NCBI GenBank assembly: GCA_017475705.1
Contig: JAFVFB010000021.1
Location: forward strand, 1 to 52,198
Reading direction: 5' to 3'
From: Alphaproteobacteria bacterium
GTDB lineage: Bacteria; Pseudomonadota; Alphaproteobacteria; RF32; CAG-239
DNA: 52,198 bases
Positions 50,388 to 52,198 of this stretch are shown piece after piece. The position numbers were made by a program, and so were the translations under genes. Under the pieces are notes generated by a model. That model did not search any database. It was not told the origin of the DNA and saw nothing but the letters and a program-made list of their open reading frames with translations. Position 1 is the first letter of the stretch; each line of letters starts with the position of its first letter.

Positions 50388-52130
50388 ATGTCTTATGATT
50401 TAATGTTTCAAAAAGCTATTAAATTGCATAATGAAGGGGCATTACAACAAGCAGAGGAAATTTATCAGCAACTTTTGCAAGTTATGCCTGAAAATTCTGA
50501 TGTATGGAATTTGTTGGGATTAATTGCTCAGAGTCAAGGTAATTTGTTACATGCAAGAGATTGTTTTTTGTCTGCTATTAGATTTGCACCAGCTCCTTTT
50601 TATGCGCATTTTTTTAATTTAGGTTTAACCTATAAATCATTGAATAAGCCAAATGAATCTATAGAAGCCTTGCAACGAGCGACAAGCTTAAATACAGATT
50701 TTTTGGAGGGGTGGAATTTACTAGGTGTTTTATACGCTGAAAATTCTGATTTATCAGAGGCAAAAAAATGTTTTTTCAATGCGTTAAGTATAGATCCTAA
50801 TTTTATAGATGCTCTTGCAAATCTATATTATTATACTAGAAATTATGATAAATTACAGGCACTTGCTAATGAAAAGTGTGATAATTTTATGGCGCAACTG
50901 AATACTGGCTTGCTGTCTAATAATGTCAATGATAAAGAAAAATATGCCTTGCGTGCCTACAACATTGATTCTAATCGGCTTGAAGCCTTGTTGCTATTGG
51001 TAGAGTGTTATCAGCAAAAAAAAGATGTTGATAATACGTTAAAATTTTCTCATAAGGTATTGAATATAGATAAAAATAATGTATATGCCGTTATTTCCCT
51101 TGCCGATGTTTATTCCGTTATGGGGCAATTAGAAGAGGCTGAAAAATATTATTTAAGAAGTTTTTCTTTGACGCGTAGTAGCGTCAGGGCACATGTCAAT
51201 TATGGGGCTCTACTATATCAGCAGAAGCGTCTATCTGAGGCTTTGGAACACTATCGTGCTGCTGTACAATTAGATCCTAACTTACCAGAAATTAGCTATA
51301 ATTTAGCCCTAATCTTAAAAGATATGGGTGATTTTGAGGAGGCTTTGGGGTTGATGTTTCATGCTCATTTAAAAGATCCCGATAATGACTTGTTTTCTAT
51401 TAATATTTTGGAAACGTTAGTAGAATTTTATCAACTTAAACCGCAAATAGCGCTTAAAATTGCAGAAAACTGGTGTAAGCAAGAGCCTGACAGCGTCTTT
51501 TCAAAGAAAATTCTTAGTTCTTTCAATGGTATAATTCCAAAAGATGAATATTTGTATGATGAAATTTTATTTGACCAGTTTGCTGATACTTATGATTATA
51601 CAATGAAATCCCTTAATTATAATGTTATTAATTTATTTCAAAAAGTACACGGTCCTGTTATAGGCGACATTTTAGATTTGGGTTGTGGTACGGGATTAGC
51701 AGCTAAGATATTGAAAAATTGTGATAATAATTTTGATGGCGTCGATATTTCTAAAAATATGTTGAAAATAGCTCAGAAAAAAAATCTTTATCGTCATTTA
51801 TATCAACAGGATCTTATATATTTTTTACAACATACTGATTTATCGTCGTATTCAATGGCTTTGGCTTTTGATGTGTTTTGTTATTTTGGTGATTTGTCTT
51901 TGGTATTTAAATCTCTTCAAGGTATTAAACTTTGCTTTTCAATAGAATTGGCAGATGAAAATAATCCTGTAGATTTCTATGCTGTTGCAAATGGGCGTTG
52001 CAAACATCAAAAATATTATGTTGAAGCCTTACTAAAAAAATTTCACTATAATAATGTTAAATCCTATTCACATATCATAAGGGAAGAGAAAGGAAAAGAA
52101 GTTTATGGGGTTCTTTTCATAGCTGAATGA
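50388..52130 (+). CDS. TPR-repeat protein fused to a class I SAM-dependent methyltransferase
   Basis: 580 residues. Residues 1-360 consist of about nine tetratricopeptide repeats (for example AEEIYQQLLQVMPENSDVWN and AEKYYLRSFSLTRSSVRAH). The C-terminal domain is a Rossmann methyltransferase: motif I DLGCGTG (D430-G436), then GVDISKNMLKIAQ and ALAFDVFCYFGDL. The TPR part probably selects a protein or glycan partner for methylation; the substrate is unknown. Combined TPR-methyltransferases occur in Alphaproteobacteria. No further gene is seen in the last 68 bases. Confidence 0.88.
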   Translation: MSYDLMFQKAIKLHNEGALQQAEEIYQQLLQVMPENSDVWNLLGLIAQSQGNLLHARDCFLSAIRFAPAPFYAHFFNLGLTYKSLNKPNESIEALQRATSLNTDFLEGWNLLGVLYAENSDLSEAKKCFFNALSIDPNFIDALANLYYYTRNYDKLQALANEKCDNFMAQLNTGLLSNNVNDKEKYALRAYNIDSNRLEALLLLVECYQQKKDVDNTLKFSHKVLNIDKNNVYAVISLADVYSVMGQLEEAEKYYLRSFSLTRSSVRAHVNYGALLYQQKRLSEALEHYRAAVQLDPNLPEISYNLALILKDMGDFEEALGLMFHAHLKDPDNDLFSINILETLVEFYQLKPQIALKIAENWCKQEPDSVFSKKILSSFNGIIPKDEYLYDEILFDQFADTYDYTMKSLNYNVINLFQKVHGPVIGDILDLGCGTGLAAKILKNCDNNFDGVDISKNMLKIAQKKNLYRHLYQQDLIYFLQHTDLSSYSMALAFDVFCYFGDLSLVFKSLQGIKLCFSIELADENNPVDFYAVANGRCKHQKYYVEALLKKFHYNNVKSYSHIIREEKGKEVYGVLFIAE

Positions 52131-52198
52131 GTTATTTATCAGCATAAATACCATTTAGAAATTATATTTCAGCTCTAATATACCGAGATGAGCTTTAT

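Noticed and set aside
52131..52198. Weak stem (AGCTC with GAGCT) at the window end as a terminator.
   Set aside because: Only five pairs with a 14-base loop, and the flanking sequence is cut off.

Overview
The window is AT-rich DNA from a Gram-negative bacterium, most likely a host-associated, fermentative alphaproteobacterium of the kind found in guts. Four things point there. There is a full lipid A/Kdo gene set with LpxI, the pyrophosphatase typical of Alphaproteobacteria. The hfq-hflX pair is present. dnaJ carries a promoter matching the alphaproteobacterial heat-shock consensus. There is also a HydF maturase for [FeFe]-hydrogenase, an oxygen-sensitive enzyme. The taxonomic call is inference; no rRNA gene is present. 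I saw no CRISPR array, intact insertion sequence or integrase, so this reads as chromosomal backbone with scattered accessory genes.

Layout. 1-2.2 kb: C-terminal part of a repeat-bearing autotransporter. 2.3-6.1 kb: divergent malQ (GH77) and maltokinase. 6.2-7.4 kb: dnaJ behind a candidate sigma-32 promoter. 7.5-9.4 kb: an orphan protein and a DMT-like membrane protein. 9.4-14.0 kb (minus): a DsbD-like membrane protein, hydF and a flavin reductase-like gene, apparently one operon. 14.1-16.4 kb: yqgE, a tiny lipoprotein, pagP and two small orphans. 16.5-19.5 kb: tRNA-Arg and a second, longer malQ. 19.6-21.8 kb: a pilin-like protein and lysS. 21.9-27.1 kb: two lysozyme-like (GH24/T4-type) proteins flanking hfq-hflX. 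27.2-29.6 kb: kdsB, a histidine-phosphatase-like gene and a TIM-barrel isomerase-like gene. 29.6-31.1 kb: tRNA-Ser and a motor-only FtsK homologue. 31.2-35.4 kb: accB-accC, two membrane proteins and a repeat protein. 35.4-39.4 kb (minus): tightly overlapping lpxI-lpxB-comEC. 39.5-41.0 kb: initiator tRNA and a YegD-type Hsp70. 41.1-44.4 kb (minus): a compositionally unusual lipoprotein, a Gram-positive-type murG and rmuC. 44.6-52.1 kb: an LRR-like orphan, a YwqK/MORN protein, thrS with a glycosyltransferase, an alpha/beta hydrolase and a TPR-methyltransferase fusion.

How it fits together. Several loci serve the envelope: kdsB, lpxI, lpxB, pagP, murG, the two lysozyme-like proteins, the autotransporter and the lipoproteins. 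A second theme is alpha-glucan use: two amylomaltases and a maltokinase. Household genes (lysS, thrS, accBC, dnaJ, hfq, hflX, three tRNAs) are interspersed.

The most unusual gene is the DsbD/ScsB-shaped protein at 11.3-14.0 kb. It keeps the whole fold pattern but has lost both transmembrane catalytic cysteines and the thioredoxin CxxC, while its reading frame stays intact. Next in interest are the two lysozyme-like proteins with conserved catalytic spacing outside any prophage, and the Gram-positive-type MurG beside a compositional outlier.
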